DNA of 64,000 nt from Endothia cerciana (taxonomy: Eukaryota; Ascomycota; Sordariomycetes; Diaporthales; Cryphonectriaceae): assembly GCA_026119935.1 (NCBI GenBank), contig JALRMH010000058.1, positions 124,001 through 188,000 on the forward strand. Direction: 5' to 3'. This document shows positions 1 to 11,800 of this stretch, piece after piece. Positions within the stretch are counted from its first letter, which is position 1. Each line of letters opens with the position of its first letter. The position numbers and the translations under genes were made by a program. The notes under the pieces were generated by a model, which saw nothing but the letters and a program-made list of their open reading frames with translations, did not search any database and was not told the origin of the DNA.

Positions 1-252
1 ATGATGGATGCAATATCATCTTGGCGCGCGAAGGATTCCCACAGCACCTCGGCCCGAGCCGTAGTAGTGTCTCTACTGTAGGCCCACAACGCCTCTTCAG
101 TGGTTCAAAACCTCCAGCTCGGCAGTAAAGTCCGACGTCAGCCCTCGAATGTGGCCGCATCTCAAGCCCTTTCACCTCCGTACTCGGACTCACCGAGTAG
201 CCCAGTCTGCGCCTGGGCGCCAAAATCTGCTTTGATCGACGAGGCCGTGGGA
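1..252. other. Upstream flank of the CCDC97-like gene
   Basis: No coding signature is visible. An open stretch from base 1 ends at a TAG at 79-81. The region probably holds the promoter and 5-prime UTR of the gene starting at 253, but no specific element can be supported. Confidence 0.3.
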
Positions 253-1132
253 ATGACGATGCAAGGAACCACCGCCTCAGACTCGGCTCCGGCCACACCC
301 AACTCCTTCTCCAGGCCACAGCCGAGGCCGCCGAGGTCGCCAACACGAGCGGCAGAGATCCGAGTCCAGAACAGGCGACGAGAGTACCTGGAGCGGAACC
401 CCGGATATCTCTCCTCGGCCGAGCACGAGTTCGCAGGTAGATGCAGCCCTTGCTGGGGAGAGGCTCATCAGAGGCCCCCCGGGCCCTCTGTGGCTCGTTA
501 ATGCGCCCCGACAAGACTTCATGATTACCCGTCTCAGACCGCGAGGGCAGGGCCCGGTGCTGACCAGGTCTACAGATCCCGACCTCTACGACAAGCTTGT
601 CCGGCGCTTTCAAAGCCCCGCCGAGCGTGAAGCCGAAGGCCGCGCCAGGGGCTGGGGCAAGACCCTCGAGTCATCCCTGATGCGCGGCGAGGCACGGCTC
701 GAGAGGGTCGCTGCATCCTACACGGGCGACAGGGCTCGCCCTACACTCCCCAGTGGCCCGCCGCGACAGCCAGGTCGGGAATCCGCAGGTACCAATTTTG
801 ACATCGACTCGGACCTCGCCGAGGAGAAGCCGGTGACCAGGGAGGAAGGCCACGCGGCTTGGGAGGAGTTCTTGCGGGAGAGGTTTGTCAAGGGCGGGGA
901 CGAGGACTTCAACTACGGCAAGGTGGACAAGAACGAGGACCTAGACTCGATGGAGGACAGGGATAGGGAGGAGGCGTATTTCGACGAGGAAGGGCCGGGA
1001 TGGGCGGATGATAGCGAAGGGGACGAGGGCGATGATGATGGAATGGATGCTAACATTGGGGATCCAGGGCAGCAAAGGAGGCCCAGGAGAGAACGAATAC
1101 TGCTGGGGGAGACCGGGATACAGGACTATTGA
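253..1132 (+). CDS. CCDC97 / DUF2052 coiled-coil family protein
   Basis: Two exons, 253-436 and 576-1132, joined by a 139-bp GT...AG phase-1 intron, give 246 aa. The join fuses EHEFA to DPDLYDKL and so restores the uninterrupted family signature: RRREYLERNPGY, then the LVRRFQ.PAEREAEGRARG block, an acidic middle (DEDFNYGKVDKNED), and the terminal GETGIQDY. This is the conserved domain shared with human CCDC97, a protein reported to associate with the U2 snRNP factor SF3b; a nuclear RNA-processing role follows from the family, not from this sequence. The first in-frame ATG after an upstream stop is at 253, with a second at 259. The N-terminal 30 residues are Ser/Pro-rich and poorly constrained, so a further 5-prime exon cannot be excluded. 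Nothing looks broken. No neighbour suggests a special role. Confidence 0.8.
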
Positions 1133-2005
1133 CATTGTGGCACCTCTCAGACCCCAGCGTCCGTCTGAGAACATAACCCCTTTCCCATGAACCAACGCGG
1201 ACTTCCAAGCAAGATCATGCATAGTCACAAGACTATGGCCCGGTCTGACCATTGGTTATATTACAGAGTTGCCTACTACCGGGTGCATGGGCGATAAAAA
1301 CAAGCATTATGGAGGGGTTCTCTTTGCCGAGCTCAATCGCAGTCAACTTGGTTGGGATTCGAACCCGCAACGCAGCGGAACACGGAGGCGACAATAACAA
1401 AAAGGTTTCCACCCCCATATAGCTACATTATCTTACCCTTGAAGAGGCAGAGGCTTCAGTTGCCAGCTGGAGCCTTGTACCCAGCAAAATCTCAAAATTC
1501 TTTAGCTTTTTATTTTTTTTATTTTTTTCTCAAGGATAATGATACTTAATTAAGAATTCACATAGAATAATATAGAAAGGAACAATAAGTTCTATAATTA
1601 TGATGACAGTAGAAGGTAGAAAGGCAATGATCTAGATGGATCGAAGTGAAGGCATCATAGGTATTAATAACTGAAGAGAGGTCGGACCTCGGGCGGCCCC
1701 TGGGCAACCCGAGGGCGTGCTAGCCCGTCAGCCGGCAGCTGAACATGGTGCTGGGAGTGATTTCAGATATAATCCTCGCCCGTCACATTTCTCCAGGACG
1801 AGATTTGCTCTTGATTGGTTCAGTAATCACAAGTCCTTCGTACCAGCTTGTCACGGAGATTCGGTGCCAGAGGTCCAATCTAGGACACCGGGCGAAAGCC
1901 TGCGGGAGATCCAGACAGGCCTCGCGCGCAGCATGCCATCATGCGATCCAGGACCAGTCCCAGCTTTGAACGAAGACTCTCAACATCATGATTGATGATG
2001 TAGAG
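1133..2005. other. Intergenic, partly A+T-rich, no gene recognised
   Basis: The stretch contains a T-rich segment (about 1500-1530) and A+T-rich DNA to about 1700. Open frames here have no recognisable domain. A sequence resembling the T-arm box of a tRNA on the minus strand (about 1350-1375) lacks the rest of a tRNA and is not called. Confidence 0.4.
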
Positions 2006-3615
2006 ATGAGATACAGTAATAAAGACTGCCCTTTGTTCCGAGTCTCTACCTTACACCTCCACTCACATTGACGAACGTGGTGGCTGGCCGCAACGCTTGC
2101 TTCACGTCCCCACCCTGACCTCGTACGAGTGGACGCCGGGCAATATCTACAACGGCGTCAAAGAGCCACTTTATAATGCCCTTTCCTACACCTGAGGCCG
2201 ATGGCGACTCAAGGAGGGTGAAATCCCAGAGGTTGGTCCGGCGCTGAACATCCGTGCGCCTGAGAACATCAAACGCGCAGGGTATGATAAAGCGCCCTTG
2301 ACGACACCATTCATGTGGCTGGACCTGGCCTGCATCGACCAACGCGGCGGTCCCGTGGCGAGCGATGGAGATCGGGCGAGAGGCCGCCATATTCAGAAGA
2401 GCCGCCAGAGTAGGAGTGTTGCTGTCACACGCCATCATGGATGAGAACAGCTGGACGTGCTTTCAAGATTTCCTCGATGTTCTGCAGGAAGTTCGTAAGA
2501 AACCGGAACTGGACATCATACAAGAGGAATGATTGCGCACGGCTGCCAGGGTGCCTCCACGAGATACTCTCCGATCCTTTGTTCTCGTCGCTGTGGACAT
2601 TCCAAGAAGCTTACCTTGGCAGCGATATCTCCCTCATCACGGGATCTGCTCTCGCCCTGGTGGTGAAGGACCGCCTCCAGCCCCTACACCGCCTCAGGAA
2701 TATCGCGACTTTCGTCAGCCACCTGAAGCGTAACACGCATCGATGCCGGCCCGCTTCCGCCGCACGTAGAGAGCCTTGTAAGCAAGGTCGACTCTTTATA
2801 CGAGGCCGCGGGCCTGCAGAGCGTGACAGACACGCGCTGCGAGCGCGAGCCACTGATGTGTGCGCGACATCGCACCGCGACGCAGGAATGCGGCCGGGTC
2901 TACGGTACCATGCAGGTGTTTGGATACAAGCTGGGCTCGTCGCGACCTGGGTGTGAGCGGGAGGTGTATACTCTCAGCGAGCTATCAGGCCAGCCAGGGT
3001 CTGCCTTGCTCAGCCACTATCCACTGGAGAGCCAGCTTTACGTACTATGCAAGCCCGCGGCGGAGGGGGCTGCCTGGCGCACCGGCGTTGATGCTGCTAT
3101 GCCCAAGCGGTTTCGAAACTTTGGCTCCATGATGGGACGCGAGGTCGTGAATGCGGTTGCACGAGGATACCGGGTCGACATCACCTATGACACGGCCAAT
3201 ATGCCCGTTCCCCGATTCGGCACTGAGAGGGCGGCTGAATATCTGTCTAGGATGTTCTCTGGGCGTCTCTGTCCACGGGATATCCTATGGTCTGTCTGGA
3301 CAATCATGAACTATTATAGCGGTGTCAAGGCTGCAGTGGCTGCTACGAGAATGGGCGCCAGCGCGTGTCACTTCTACCCGGATGCAACAACCCTTCTTCG
3401 GCAAGGACGGCGTGGAGGACATAATAGATGCACGGCAAGCATACGGCCAGCGTCTCGAGAGGCGACTCAGTGCAGCTCAGGTGGTGGTATTATATCTCGC
3501 CACGGAGCAGGTAGATCTCAAGGGGCTGGAGCACTACATTAAATTCATCGAGAAATTCCATATCTTCAGCCAATTACATGTGTTTCATCATCCTATGCAA
3601 TACGGAAGTGGTTAG
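2006..3615 (+). pseudogene. Heterokaryon incompatibility (HET) domain protein, decayed
   Basis: Pieces of one HET-family protein lie in order but in different frames. From about 2065 they read WPQRLLHVPTLTSYEW, then KEPLYNALSYT followed by an in-frame TGA where the family has the Trp of its YTWG motif. Next come the second hallmark, WLDLACIDQ (about 2310-2345), a frame change near 2355-2370 into MEIGREAAIFRRA, another stop at about 2530, and then LFSSLWTFQEAYLG in a third frame. The downstream part (about 2820-3540) keeps family segments such as YGTMQVFGYKLG and LSHYPLESQLYVLCKP. A C-terminal tail ends at 3615. HET proteins trigger cell death after fusion of unlike individuals, a role known for the family. 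At least one stop and several frame changes make this copy non-functional. Exact ends are approximate, and small introns may explain one or two of the frame changes. Confidence 0.75.
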
Positions 3616-6160
3616 CATATTGGTACAAGCTCTCAGATTCTCTATGGGACCCCCAATCCAAATTTTCCAGTAAGTAAGATCGAACTTTGACGTGGGTATC
3701 ATCAAAATTACGGTGGAGAAGAGTTTTATGGCGCGCCTTATCGCTAATAAAGGCCGAAAATGTAGAGAAACAAGCGAGGCGGCTATTATTATTATTATTA
3801 ATTTTTTTTTGGTAACAAGGGCCCACCGGTCCTAAGGTGCTCACCTAGCACAAGGAAGCTCGACAGCAGGATTTGGGGATACTTCGTGGGGAAGCTGATC
3901 CCATCTGCTTCCTTAGCCTAGCGGGAACCCATGATGCAGCTTGAATATACGACTTTGAAGACTTTGTACAGCGGCAGAATTCCTTAGCAGTGTGGCGGTT
4001 CACCTCGACGCATCTGAGGTCTCAGCCGAATGTCCCGGATACAATGATAGCGGCAAACATCGACATATCACAAAGGCTGGGAGAATCTGTGGGTCTTGGG
4101 ATGGCTTGCCAAAAGATTCTCCTCCTCTGGTCTCGTTGTGTTGCATTTGGGTTTCCACCCTTTTGGGTCCGCCAAAGGGTCCGGACTGTTACTATTACGC
4201 CAAGGGTCGGGTGGGCAGGATACCACGATCAACCAACCCCTGGCGACGTCTCGGCTTTTGCCTTTGGTAGGCTGAGGCTGCGGATCGAGTTCGGTACTGA
4301 CAGGGTAATGGAGTCCCGGAGGAGCAGTACGATGCATATGCTCATGGTTCAAGCAGGTGAAGTGGACCAGCTGCCAGTTTTGGAGAAGGATCACGATGGC
4401 CTTTCTGAGGGATATAGCGCTGACTGGACAGACAGACGCGTCGGGATACTTTGGTAGAGCTCACTTCGAAACATCCCAAGTATTTACATCAGCATGTACT
4501 TGGCACCCATTTAGCCGTTACCATGTCTTTGAGGCAGAGCGCATTGCCCAAGTCACGACAGCGCTTGCTTCCACTATAGGTCCTAGATACTAGAGTCTCC
4601 TCCGTTCATCAAGAATATGCGCCAATAGCAGGATGTGTTGCTTAACTGCTTGAAGTATTCAGCAGATCCCAGGGGTGTATGTAAATCTGAGCCTTTCCAC
4701 CGCCTTATGTCAGACTTGCTGTGGCCTCCGTCCAGTGTAATAAAGCCTAGTCTCCTTGAAAATCCATTATGAGCAGGAGCGGCTCCGAGTCTACCCTCGA
4801 CAACGTGAGCTCCCGCCTCTGCCTATCACGCCGATATCTATTTATATGATGCAGATGTCCTATGTTCGGCACTATGCGTATACTATCCCAAGGATTTCAG
4901 AGTGACAGACGAATACATTTGACATGCGAGATGTGTACAATATCATCGAGCTTACTATTTTATGTCACCGGGTGATAAGTGGTACCCTGCCGACCTTGAG
5001 CTTCTTAAATATTATATAGGTTTGGGATTCAGTTCTCGGGATCTTGACCACTGTTTGTGGACTGATTATTTTTTTTATCCTTTTATTTCTTTTTATTTCT
5101 TTCGTTCCTTTTCCTCTTTTCCTCTTTTTCCTCTTTTTTCTTTCGGTGGGGGAGGGGAAACATTAGAGGTACTTATCAGGGGCTGGGACAGACGTCTGGT
5201 TTATATAGAAAGAAATATTCAGTCAATGCAGTTGGTATTGTCTGAGGAAAGGAAAGGAAGAAACAGAGGGCCAGAAGGCCAGAGGGCTAGAAGGTATGCA
5301 AGGTGTGCCCAGCTGCTGGCGTAATAGTGCTATGCAAATTTGGCTGGTGCGTGGTCAGGACCAGATGTCACCAGTCTTAAACCCATCATTTCAGATAGAA
5401 ACCTCGAGCTTCTTGATAAGGTGCTATCTTTCACCCCGCTATGTTGAGGAGGAGGGTTTCAGCTCTGTGAAGGGTCTTGGGCGAGGCCGTGGATGACTTG
5501 AAGAGTGCCGCCGAACCTCTTCGACAGGCCGGGCACCTGTGAGCGGGTCATAGATTGATTGCCCTGCTGGTCCTTTCCAACAGGCCCTTCGCATTGACCT
5601 TGGCCACCTTGGCGGCCTGCAGGTTGGCACTCTTGCTGATGCTGAGATGCGCCCTTTTCCTCGCAGGCCTGATTCTACATGGCCATCATCGGCCTCATGG
5701 TCTACCATGTGCTGAACCGTATTGCACATGCTAAGCCTATTCACGTTAATTATCTGTGCAACCCTAGGGCTGGCAGCAGCTATATCAACACAACATTGAT
5801 TAAGCTGACTGTTGATACTGGTGTGGTTGTTCCAGAAAGTCTTTGTGGGGTCTTTATACTCAGTAGGATTGCTGTAATCATTCTGGGGAGGGTGCGGTCG
5901 AGCAGAAATATTTGCCAGCTCGGTACTTGGACAACTCTTGGTGAGCTGGAGGTGTCATGCCTAGATCATGGTAAGGCATGTGGGGGCTGGCTGCTTGGGT
6001 GGGGGCGGCACAGGGGCCACATCCCTGCAAATCATTCACGGCGGGACCAACACAAGAACCCATCCACACTTTTCCCCTACCTGACCTTGCAGCCGACGAC
6101 CTCGTCGATTACATTGTCACCCCCACAATACGTACGACACCAGCCAACTGCCAGAGCATG
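3616..6160. other. Gene-poor region, no recognisable coding sequence
   Basis: Several open frames of 80-160 codons occur (for example 3990-4457 and 5679-6161 on the plus strand), but none shows a known motif, clear codon bias or a splicing pattern. A T-rich low-complexity run lies at about 5070-5140. Lying next to the HET pseudogene, this may be further decayed accessory DNA. Confidence 0.35.
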
Positions 6161-6631
6161 ATGGCGTCGTTTTCACCCGCCGGAGACGGCCCTACAAACA
6201 GCTTCGCAGCCCGCGAGCCCACTGTCAACCTCAACTTCGTCACCACCACCACCACCACCACCGTCAGACCCCGCCCAATCATGGCCTCGGCGCGCGAGCT
6301 CGCCTCTGCTATCCTCGACCGAGTCTGGCCCTCTCCACGTCCAGCCGCCCAGTCGCAACTCGCCATGAGCTCCTAGGAGGTGCTCAGGGCGTGCGCTGCT
6401 GCCGACGGCCCGCACAGCCTTCTATACGTGGCCAAAGATGGTTCTGTCGTGATCCAGGACTACAACTCGCTCAACAAGCAACCTGCTGTCGAGCGAATCA
6501 TCGATTCGATGGCCGCTGGCCACGTCTGCACTGAAATTCTCCAGCTCGGGCGGTTCATCGTCCTCTCCGCAGTGGTTCTTATCCTGTGGTTCACCGGTGG
6601 CAAGACGATCAAGGCACTTTGCAAGCTCTAG
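6161..6631 (+). other. Possible small membrane-anchored protein, interrupted by an in-frame stop
   Basis: A single frame from ATG 6161 reads through a TAG at 6374-6376 and continues to a stop at 6629-6631. The first part is Ser/Pro/Thr-rich with a poly-Thr run (CACCAC repeats at about 6240-6262). The part after the stop has coding character, and ends with a hydrophobic stretch (FIVLSAVVLILWF) like a C-terminal membrane anchor. I recognise no family. It could be a pseudogene with one nonsense mutation, a two-exon gene whose intron removes the stop, or chance. Confidence 0.2.
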
Positions 6632-8460
6632 CCACGGTTCGGAACGCCCCCCCCCCCCCCCCCCCACAGACCACCAATACTCTCATCTGCTAACTCGATC
6701 GCTCACGGATACCAGTCGCGACTATCAGCCAGCCCCCCTCCCCCCCCCACCTTTGGGCCTCGTCCTCCCTTCCTCGGGCGACATAATCCAAGACAAGCAA
6801 GCAAGACTGGGAAAGGGACAGAGAGGGATGGTCATGGGAATGGGGTCAAAACAAGACGCGTTTGGTGGCATAACTTGGTGCGAGATGGGAGGGGACCATG
6901 GACAGCTGGATCACTTGAAGAGGGCCTAGAAAGGGAAATCAAGACCAGTTCCAGCACAGCAACCGATGATCGGCCACCCGTGGACCTTGACCATGCTCGT
7001 AACTCCGCTGCGTGATATACTTACTTGCAAAGAAATACGCTGCGATCCAGGCGGCGGGGGCGGAGGGGGAGGGGAAGGAGGGTCAAGTTGTAGAAGTCAC
7101 CGTGTCTAGACCGAACAGGTCATACGGCCCCCCCGCTGTTCTTCGACGATCTGGACCCGACAACGACAACGACCATCACGATCACGGCCGAAGGAGGCCG
7201 AGCGCAGGCCTGCTCGTACCTGCTCTATATCCAAGTGTGCGTGAGGCCTTTGATCCTTTTTTCCCTTCTTTCTTCTTTTCTTCTTGTCTTCTTGTCTTCT
7301 TGTCTTTTCCTCTTTTCCTTCTTTCCCCTGTTCAGGATCTGCCTGCGGAGGGGCACAACATCTGCATTCATCTCGAGACGGTCAACGCCCCCAGGGGGCC
7401 CCCTACCGCAAGAAAGAAGGGAAAAAAAAGAAAGAAAGAAAAAAAAAAACAGTGGGAGGGCGGCAAGGGTACTGAGTTTAGGGTTATGTACATATGTGCA
7501 AGGTACAGACTTGATGGCTGAAGAGGTTTCGCATAATGACACATTGCCACAGACAGCCATGTCGCAGGTGATCACATAAGGGCATTACATGGATAGTATA
7601 CTATACCGACATGCAGATGCTATTGTGCAGGCCTGCCAGGTAGACGGGTACAGTATCTGGTTCGTGAGGGGGCTCGCATCTAACGTACATAGTACCGTAA
7701 TTGGGGGTTTTGGGGGGGGGGGGCACTGACAAACCCCAAAAAGGGAATCTCTGGCATGTCGACGTTAACGGCCGGCCACGCGCGCCCGCCTAGAAAAAGA
7801 TCGACATGCATTTCATTAGCAGCCCGCACCGCAACCTGCAGAGATGAGAAACATGCTTGGCAATGCTGTCCTGTCCTGCCTGTCCTGTCCTGTCCTGTCC
7901 TGTCCCAACCCCGGATTCTCGTTCTGTAATCCTGCCCCGTCCTGTGCTTTCGTGCTCGCCTTTGTCACTCCTCTTCTTCCTCTTCCTGTGCGACGACGAG
8001 CATCGCCTCCGTCTGCCTCACAAAGCGCCAAGGAGGGTGGATACCCTATCAAGGGCCCAGGGTAACACGAGGGCTCTTCCCTCGTCAGCTAATTATATCC
8101 TCCCTTGTCGTCCCCACCGAACTGACTTGGGTGGGCGGCTCGTCGTCATCCCACTCTCGCGCGGTTTTCCTCTGCGCCGCCACGACCACCCTCTCGCGCG
8201 GAGGGTCCTTCACGAGACCTAGCACTGGACATCCACCCAACCGTCACCCGACCTCCTCATCCCCCCCCTCCCCCCCGACGTCGGCCGTCCTCGCAGCGGC
8301 CTGAACACGCAGCCAGGTCCGCAGGCTTCCCGAGGGAGGAATGCCAGTCTGACGACGCCCTGCACGCCAGCCCAGCCCTCGGGGCTCGAAAGTACATCCT
8401 CGACACCCGGACAGACAGGCGATTCCACCGGACGCGCGGCTCGCACTACTCCCGCCCAGC
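6632..8460. other. Long intergenic/5-prime region with simple repeats
   Basis: Homopolymer C runs lie at about 6647-6666 and 6735-6750, a pyrimidine-rich tract at about 7255-7330, and an A-rich tract at about 7418-7450. Direct copies of a CCTGT-type pentamer lie at about 7866-7904. The last few hundred bases are pyrimidine-rich and are likely the promoter and 5-prime UTR of the gene at 8461. No gene is recognised. Confidence 0.4.
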
Positions 8461-11400
8461 ATGGACACCCGCCCGCCGGCGTAAGTATCTCAGGCAGTAC
8501 ATAGCGTGGTCACAACACGCCCCCCGGAACAGGCCCCCAGACTCTAACCGCTTGTCGCGCCACAGGACGCCCGTCAGCCCCTACACCCTCGCGAACGACC
8601 GATACAAGACCAACATCAACCGGAACAAGACGCGGAAGTGGGTCGAGGCGAAGAAGATCGACTACGGGGGCGACGACTGGGGAGCCGAGGATGGCTTTGA
8701 AGATGACGACGACGACGGCGCCGGCGACAGCGGCAGCCCCGCCGAGCCCAACCCGCCCGCGGCCCTGCAGCACCCCTCGAGACCTGGCAGGCTGGCCGGC
8801 CTGCGCCCCATCGGACAGGACAGCGGGGACTCGACATCTCGCTCCGGGTCCGCCGGCTCGGCGCGCAGCCTCAGGCCGAGCGAGAGGATAGCGCTGGAGA
8901 GGCAGGCCTCGGGAGGACAGAGGACCGCCACGGGCCCGCCTGCGCTGCACATCCAGACCGGGGTCCAGCCGCAGCGGCCTGTCCAACAGGTAGAATCCGC
9001 AGTGTCGGCGTCGTCCCTCTCTGCGACCCGACCACAGTTCCCAGCACGGAAGAGCAGCATGGCCAGCCAGGACAGGCCCGACCTGACCGTCGACTCTGCT
9101 ACGTACCCACTCAGGACGTCCTCGCGGTCCGTATCACCAGCAAGCGGATCGGCGGTCCGGCCGCCTGCGCCGCCGAAGGTCGTCAGGCCGTCGGAGGTAT
9201 CTAGGCACGCGGGGGAGGAGAGAGAGGGTGAGCGCGAGCCGGCCGGCTCCGCTGGGCGGCCGGGCCTGGGGCCCGGCGGCGATACCGACAGCCCTGAGGA
9301 TGCAGGCAGATCGCAACGAGGCCCGGGTCCTGGCAGGAATGAAGGTGGCGACGGCAACCGCCCCTCGCAGCCCCTGGCGACGGTCGCCGAGAGGAAGAGC
9401 GAGAACGAATTTGACGGATCGATGACCCAGCCCGGCGCGCCTCCACAGTCGACGCCGAGCGGACTCGTCGGCAGGTTAGTTTCTAAGATCGAGACAAGGC
9501 CGGAACCAGAGGCATCTCAACCTTCGCTACCGACACTTTCGCACCCGCCATCAATGGACGAAACGGCACCGCAGGAGCCCAAGAAGAGGTTCTCAACGAG
9601 CCCCAAACTGCCAGACTTCAGCCGCCTGTCCGGCTTCGGAAGCGACCTTTTCTCCAGCGGCGGGGGCTTTATGGGCACGTCAATCAAGCAGCCGGGAGCG
9701 CCTGCAGAGGCCACATCGATGCCTGCGACGGATTCGGTCTCGGAGCCCACGCCTGCAGGTGAGACACACACTGCAGGGCTGACGGGTCAAGACGTCGAGG
9801 GGCGACAGCGATCTGCCGGGCCGCCTGCCACCCAACAGACGTCGGAACCGAGCCAACCCAGACCATCCCGACGACCAGCGATACCTGGCGGCTGGGTCAG
9901 CGAGACGGCCTCCGTACCCAGCGAGACGGCCACACCGTTCAGCGAGCAGGAAAGGTCTGGCAGCGGTCCGGCCGTCAACACGGGGGACATGTCGTCTATC
10001 AGCGAGCATCCGGAAGACCCCTCCCTGAAGCCTGCGCCGTTAAGGACACCGACGCCGCGGAGTGTTAGCCCCACGAAGAGCGATGGCGGGAGAGGCCCCA
10101 GCAGATCCAGCCACGCCCCGGCGTCTGATATGCCTCCCCCTCTAAGGACCGCGCCAAGCCTGCTGGCGAACACGAAACAGCCTGACGATACTCGCAGCGA
10201 TAAGGTCCGTACCCCGGAGGAGGGCGAAGGCGAGGCTGAGGCCCACCAAGAGTCTGGGGCGACACCTGACGCGCCCGCGCCCCTGCAGCCACGGAAAGGA
10301 AAGTCGGCGGAACCACCGGCTGAGGAAGCCCCCCATCCCGCTATGAGGGTGGTGGTGATGACCAACACCGCCAGCTCCTCGCCCCTCAAGGAGAGTGATG
10401 CCCTGCGTGACGAGATTATCCGGAGCCTTAGCCCGGTCCGTTCGGCTGACCCGCACCTGAACACAATTCAGGCTGAGAGCGCCACACGCGAGAGCGCGTA
10501 CCTCAATGACGTTTATGGGGACTACTGGACGGCGGACGATGCTGCCAGGGACAAGCACGAAGGGAGGGGTGTTGAGCGGGCTGAGCGTTTGGGCGCGGGC
10601 AAGGAGGAGGCAGGCTCTACCCCCGTCGCGCCAGTTCCTGCTGCTACGCCGGAGTGGACGTCTGGGGTTGCTTCATCATCAAACGCGGAGAGACCTGCCG
10701 CCCACGTCAGCGAGCCAGAGCCCGCCAAACCTGATCTGGCCCGAGACCGTTTCTCGTGGGAAGCGGCTGGTGAAGACAGCAAACCCGGCGCGCCGTCCCT
10801 TCCGAAACACCCCCTCCCAGAGCTTCCTAAGGAGGCGGCCGACCCGCCGTCAGACCCCCCCCAGCTGAGTCCGGTCGACCCAGGCCCAATGTCACCTCTC
10901 ATCCCCCTGCCGGTATTGAACCTTGGGCGTGACGATGGGGAGAGCACTCCCAGGGACGAGCCGGATACGGCACACCAGATCTCGCCCGCGGGCAACTACC
11001 TGCCGGGCCACGACCCAACGGGCATGGAGCCACACCCTCCTCCGGCCTCCCATGCAGGAGAACACGAAACCGCGACACGCACCGCAGACCGCGGGACCAT
11101 GTTCTTCTCGCCGAGCGAAGAGAAGATCGTCGTCACGTCACCCACCTCCCCGACGTCTCCTGTGGCGGACACCGAGGGCGCAACGCAACAACCACCGCGC
11201 GCAGGCTCGCCCACATCTTCTGAGACAACACCCACCGATATACCTCTCCCGCACAGCCCATCGTCTGTCAGAGATGCCGGCGGGGACGCCAACAAACCAT
11301 CGTCCTCACAGCAGCACATCATGAACCTCAAACAGATCATGGCCCTCCCGACCTCCCCGGAGCGCGTATACAAGATGCTCGAGGCCCGCTCCGAGTTTGC

Positions 11401-11800
11401 CTCGGTGCCCTCGGGCCTCTCGGACTGGCTCTCCCAGGTCCTCGAGCAGCCGGAACACGCGAACGCGGGCGCCTCGTTCAAGTACGCGCCGGCGGGCGAC
11501 GACCTGGCGCTCTTCGCAAACAGCAGCCGCAGGCCTAGGACCGGCGGCCCCGGTGCCACAGACGCCGGTACGGGCCAGCAGCAGCAGCAGCACCCGCACG
11601 GCGGGTCCGCGACGCTGGGTTCCGGCGGGGGAGGCAGCGTCCGGATACCGGGCGCGAGCGCGGCGCAGCTGCAGCTGGGCAACCTGATGCACGGGCAGGC
11701 GGGGACCAAGGGCAAGGAGCTGCTGCAGAGCGCCGGGAAGATGGGCAAGGGGCTCCTGAGCAAGGGGAAGAACAAGCTGAGGGAGAGGAAGGGGCAGTGA
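8461..11800 (+). CDS. Large disordered fungal protein (conserved N- and C-terminal blocks)
   Basis: A tiny first exon (8461-8480, MDTRPPA) is joined across an 85-bp intron (donor GTAAGT, acceptor CACAG) to one long exon 8566-11800, giving 1084 aa. The N-terminus carries a conserved-looking block, NDRYKTNINRNKTRKWVEAKK followed by the acidic YGGDDWGAEDG. About 850 residues of Ser/Pro/Thr/Glu-rich low-complexity sequence follow. The C-terminal third regains order: a helical segment at about 925-985 (LKQIMALPTSPERVYKML, then FASVPSGLSDWLSQVL), a short Gln run near 1010, and a basic tail (GKELLQSAGKMGKGLLSK) ending in Lys/Arg. The pattern of conserved ends around a disordered middle suggests a scaffold, but I cannot name the gene or assign a function. 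No signal peptide or membrane segment is visible. The start is supported by the good intron and by a stop in the unspliced frame. Confidence 0.8.

Noticed and set aside
1345..1400. Minus-strand tRNA suggested by a GGGTTCGAATCCC-like box
   Set aside because: Only the T-loop-like motif is present; the T-stem pairs over just about three bases, and no D-arm, anticodon arm or acceptor stem can be drawn.
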